Positions 6,861 to 7,930 of a stretch of 7,930 nucleotides of DNA are shown here, piece after piece (positions within the stretch are counted from its first letter, which is position 1; every line of letters begins with the position of its first letter). The stretch is taken from positions 1 to 7,930 of the forward strand of contig JAKART010000092.1 in assembly GCA_021819255.1 (NCBI GenBank), given 5' to 3'. This stretch comes from Acidobacteriota bacterium (lineage in GTDB: Bacteria > Acidobacteriota > Terriglobia > Terriglobales > Acidobacteriaceae). The notes under the pieces are model-generated. The model searched no databases. It had not been told where the DNA came from and worked only from the letters and a program-made list of their open reading frames with translations. A program made the translations under genes and the position numbers.

Positions 6861-7316
6861 CTATCGGAGCAACAGCCGGCGATCCCAATAGACGGCCTGA
6901 GCGGATTCCACGGTGATGAGGGGAAATTGAGGATGTGCAGGGTTGATCAGGACGTTCCACTCCGGGCCCCTGGTAGCCGCGCTGGGCATACGCAGAACGG
7001 CGCCGCGCCGCCGGCTGAGCCAGGCATCTCCGAAGGCGCGCGGGACGATCTGGTCTTCCGCGTCCCAGCCGGGGTGAGCCGCTGCGTCGAATGATTCAAC
7101 CGCGACCGAATCCGGGATGAGGATGCGGGCATAGTGCCTGCCTCCGGGCACCTTGCGAAAGCCGGCATGCACGAGGGTCTACAGCAGCGCCAGCGAGTAG
7201 ACTTCTGAGGCGTAGATGGCGGCATGGCCACGGGAGTTCCAACGCGCTCCCGCCAGCACGGCTCCAGATCCATCCAGTACGGGATACCGGTTGTCGCAGA
7301 TCCTGAAGGCGTGCAT
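6861..7316 (-). pseudogene. RES-domain toxin gene interrupted by an amber codon
   Basis: RES toxins of RES-Xre type II systems destroy NAD+ in the cytoplasm (MbcT-like phosphorylase or Res glycohydrolase). One frame of 151 codons plus stop reads as a full-length RES protein: an N-terminal stretch ending GSGAVLAGARWNSRGHAAIYASEVYSLALL, then a stop, then TLVHAGFRKVPGG, FGDAWL, LRMPSAA and NVLINPAHPQF. The interruption is TAG at 7179-7181, codon 46. The family motif there is A-L-L-E, so one base change from GAG gives TAG. R25, Y35 and codon 46 have the same spacing (10 and 11) as Arg31, Tyr41 and Glu52, the residues important in Pseudomonas putida Res. The product is therefore cut to 45 residues and lacks the active-site Glu. 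ATG 7316 follows the antitoxin stop after one codon and has no own ribosome site, so it depends on coupling. A GTG at 7172 could restart the tail, but without Arg and Tyr. A sequencing error at one base is the main alternative. Confidence 0.85.
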
Positions 7317-7319
7317 CCG

Positions 7320-7742
7320 TCAGACCGGCAACCCGAAGAGCAGCTTGTTCAATATGTCTTCGGCCTGAAGTGCGCCAAGTTCGGTCCTGGCGGCATCTGC
7401 GGGCGCGCGCCCCTGCAGCTCAGGGAGCGGCGTATTCATCCACTCCCGCGCGTCTCCCTTGTCTCTCCAGACGTACTCAGCCAACGCCAGCACGCGTGCG
7501 ATGCGGCTGGTCCTTTCGCTGCCGGCGATGTTGAGCCGTTCGCCGCGACGGTTGTAGGTGGCCTTTGGCACCACTGTGTAGCAGTACATCTTCACGGCCG
7601 GGCGGTCGTGGATGATGCGCCCCGCCAGCCGCTCCAAGGATCTCTTGGGCAATCCTTTGGAGACCTCGGATTCCAGTTGGGCGTAGGTGTGAATGGAGGC
7701 CGGGAGGCCAAGAATCCTGGCGATGCTCTGGGCTTCAACCAT
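7320..7742 (-). CDS. Xre/ParS-type antitoxin (MbcA/ParS toxin-binding domain) of a RES-Xre pair
   Basis: 140 residues. Antitoxins of this family bind and block the RES toxin with their C-terminal domain and repress their own promoter with an Xre-like helix-turn-helix. The N-terminal part (about 15-65) reads HTYAQLESEVSKGLPKRSLERL with VVPKATYNRRG, the usual degenerate HTH of the family. The C-terminal part (about 78-140) has SRIARVLALAEYVW, AREWMNTPLPELQGRAP and TELGALQAEDILNKLLFG, matching the ParS/MbcA toxin-binding domain (former DUF2384). The start is ATG 7742, behind a run of six G 4 nt upstream; in-frame ATGs at 7760, 7790 and 7832 would add 6-30 residues without family resemblance and cover the putative promoter. 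The gene ends with TGA, then CGG, then the RES ATG. It looks intact although its partner is broken. Confidence 0.88.
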   Translation of the reverse strand: MVEAQSIARILGLPASIHTYAQLESEVSKGLPKRSLERLAGRIIHDRPAVKMYCYTVVPKATYNRRGERLNIAGSERTSRIARVLALAEYVWRDKGDAREWMNTPLPELQGRAPADAARTELGALQAEDILNKLLFGLPV

Positions 7743-7746
7743 GGTT

Positions 7747-7752
7747 CCCCCC
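7747..7752 (-). promoter_or_regulatory. Ribosome binding site of the antitoxin gene
   Basis: On the minus strand AGGGGGGA lies 4 nt before ATG 7742, a strong purine-rich site that decides for this start over three longer alternatives. Confidence 0.65.
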
Positions 7753-7789
7753 TGACTCATTTTACCCGATTTCAGGCTCAGATGAGTCA
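7753..7789 (-). promoter_or_regulatory. Putative autoregulated promoter with two TGASTCA boxes
   Basis: TGACTCAT (7753-7760) and ATGAGTCA (7782-7789) are perfect inverted copies, and each TGASTCA core is itself palindromic around its centre. Core centres are 30 bp apart, close to three helical turns. Possible -10 hexamers on the minus strand are TAAAAT (7764-7759), which overlaps the first box, and TGAAAT (7774-7769), between the boxes; a TTGCAC hexamer lies further upstream. The layout fits repression by the Xre antitoxin, as known for this family, but binding is inferred. Confidence 0.45.
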
Positions 7790-7890
7790 TTTGCTTACGT
7801 GCAAGCGGCAACGAGGCTGCTCCCGCCGCCACAGAGGCGAAGGGGTGGGCTGCGTTGAGCCTTGATGACCGGCCGGGCGGGTTTGAAGAG

Positions 7891-7929
7891 CTACTCCGCG
7901 GATTCGCCGTGGGTATGCGCGTCCGCAGG
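7891..7929 (-). CDS. Possible last 12 codons of an upstream minus-strand gene
   Basis: A frame entering from the right edge reads PADAHTHGESAE and stops at TAG 7893-7891. The His/Glu-rich polar tail is plausible as a protein C-terminus, but it is too short to name and the frame could be chance. The stretch 7790-7890 between it and the antitoxin promoter shows no gene. Confidence 0.25.
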   Translation of the reverse strand, partial: PADAHTHGESAE

Positions 7930-7930
7930 G

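Noticed and set aside
7224..7865. Open plus-strand frame of 213 codons
   Set aside because: It is antisense to the Xre/ParS antitoxin and the start of the RES gene, with no domain of its own.

Overview
The window is GC-rich bacterial DNA with closely packed genes. Protein flavour (LutB, LutC, a three-domain LigD, a YmdB-type phosphodiesterase, a RES/Xre pair) fits a soil bacterium, most plausibly an acidobacterium of the Terriglobia type. That placement is an impression from sequence style, not a search result.

Layout. (1) Positions 2-2290, plus strand: the end of a lactate-utilisation operon, with the last codons of lutA, complete lutB (GTG start, 4-bp overlap with lutA) and complete lutC (11-bp overlap with lutB). 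The products would form the LutABC iron-sulfur complex that oxidises L-lactate to pyruvate. (2) Positions 2234-2398: two unrelated short tandem repeats lying almost back to back, an 18-bp x3 array that forms the last codons of lutC and a 14-bp x5 array just behind its stop. (3) Positions 2492-5290, minus strand and convergent with lut: ligD, an NHEJ-type ligase with the order phosphoesterase-ligase-polymerase. Its ligase motifs are intact, but its phosphoesterase domain has lost nearly all known catalytic residues. (4) Positions 5291-5826: a gap of over 500 bp with no convincing gene, holding a 14-bp direct repeat, a small palindrome and a stem-loop just behind ymdB. (5) Positions 5827-6636, minus strand: a YmdB/TIGR00282 metallophosphoesterase with a GTG start and possibly a leaderless mRNA. 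(6) Positions 6861-7742, minus strand: an Xre/ParS-type antitoxin followed after one codon by a RES-domain toxin. The toxin is interrupted by an amber codon exactly where the family has its conserved catalytic glutamate, so the antitoxin looks intact and the toxin dead. Two TGASTCA boxes overlap the likely antitoxin promoter. (7) The right edge may hold the last 12 codons of another minus-strand gene.

The most interesting points are the pseudo-phosphoesterase domain of LigD, the single-codon inactivation of the RES toxin at its active-site Glu, and the two adjacent minisatellites at the lutC end. I do not see a clearly new multi-gene system.
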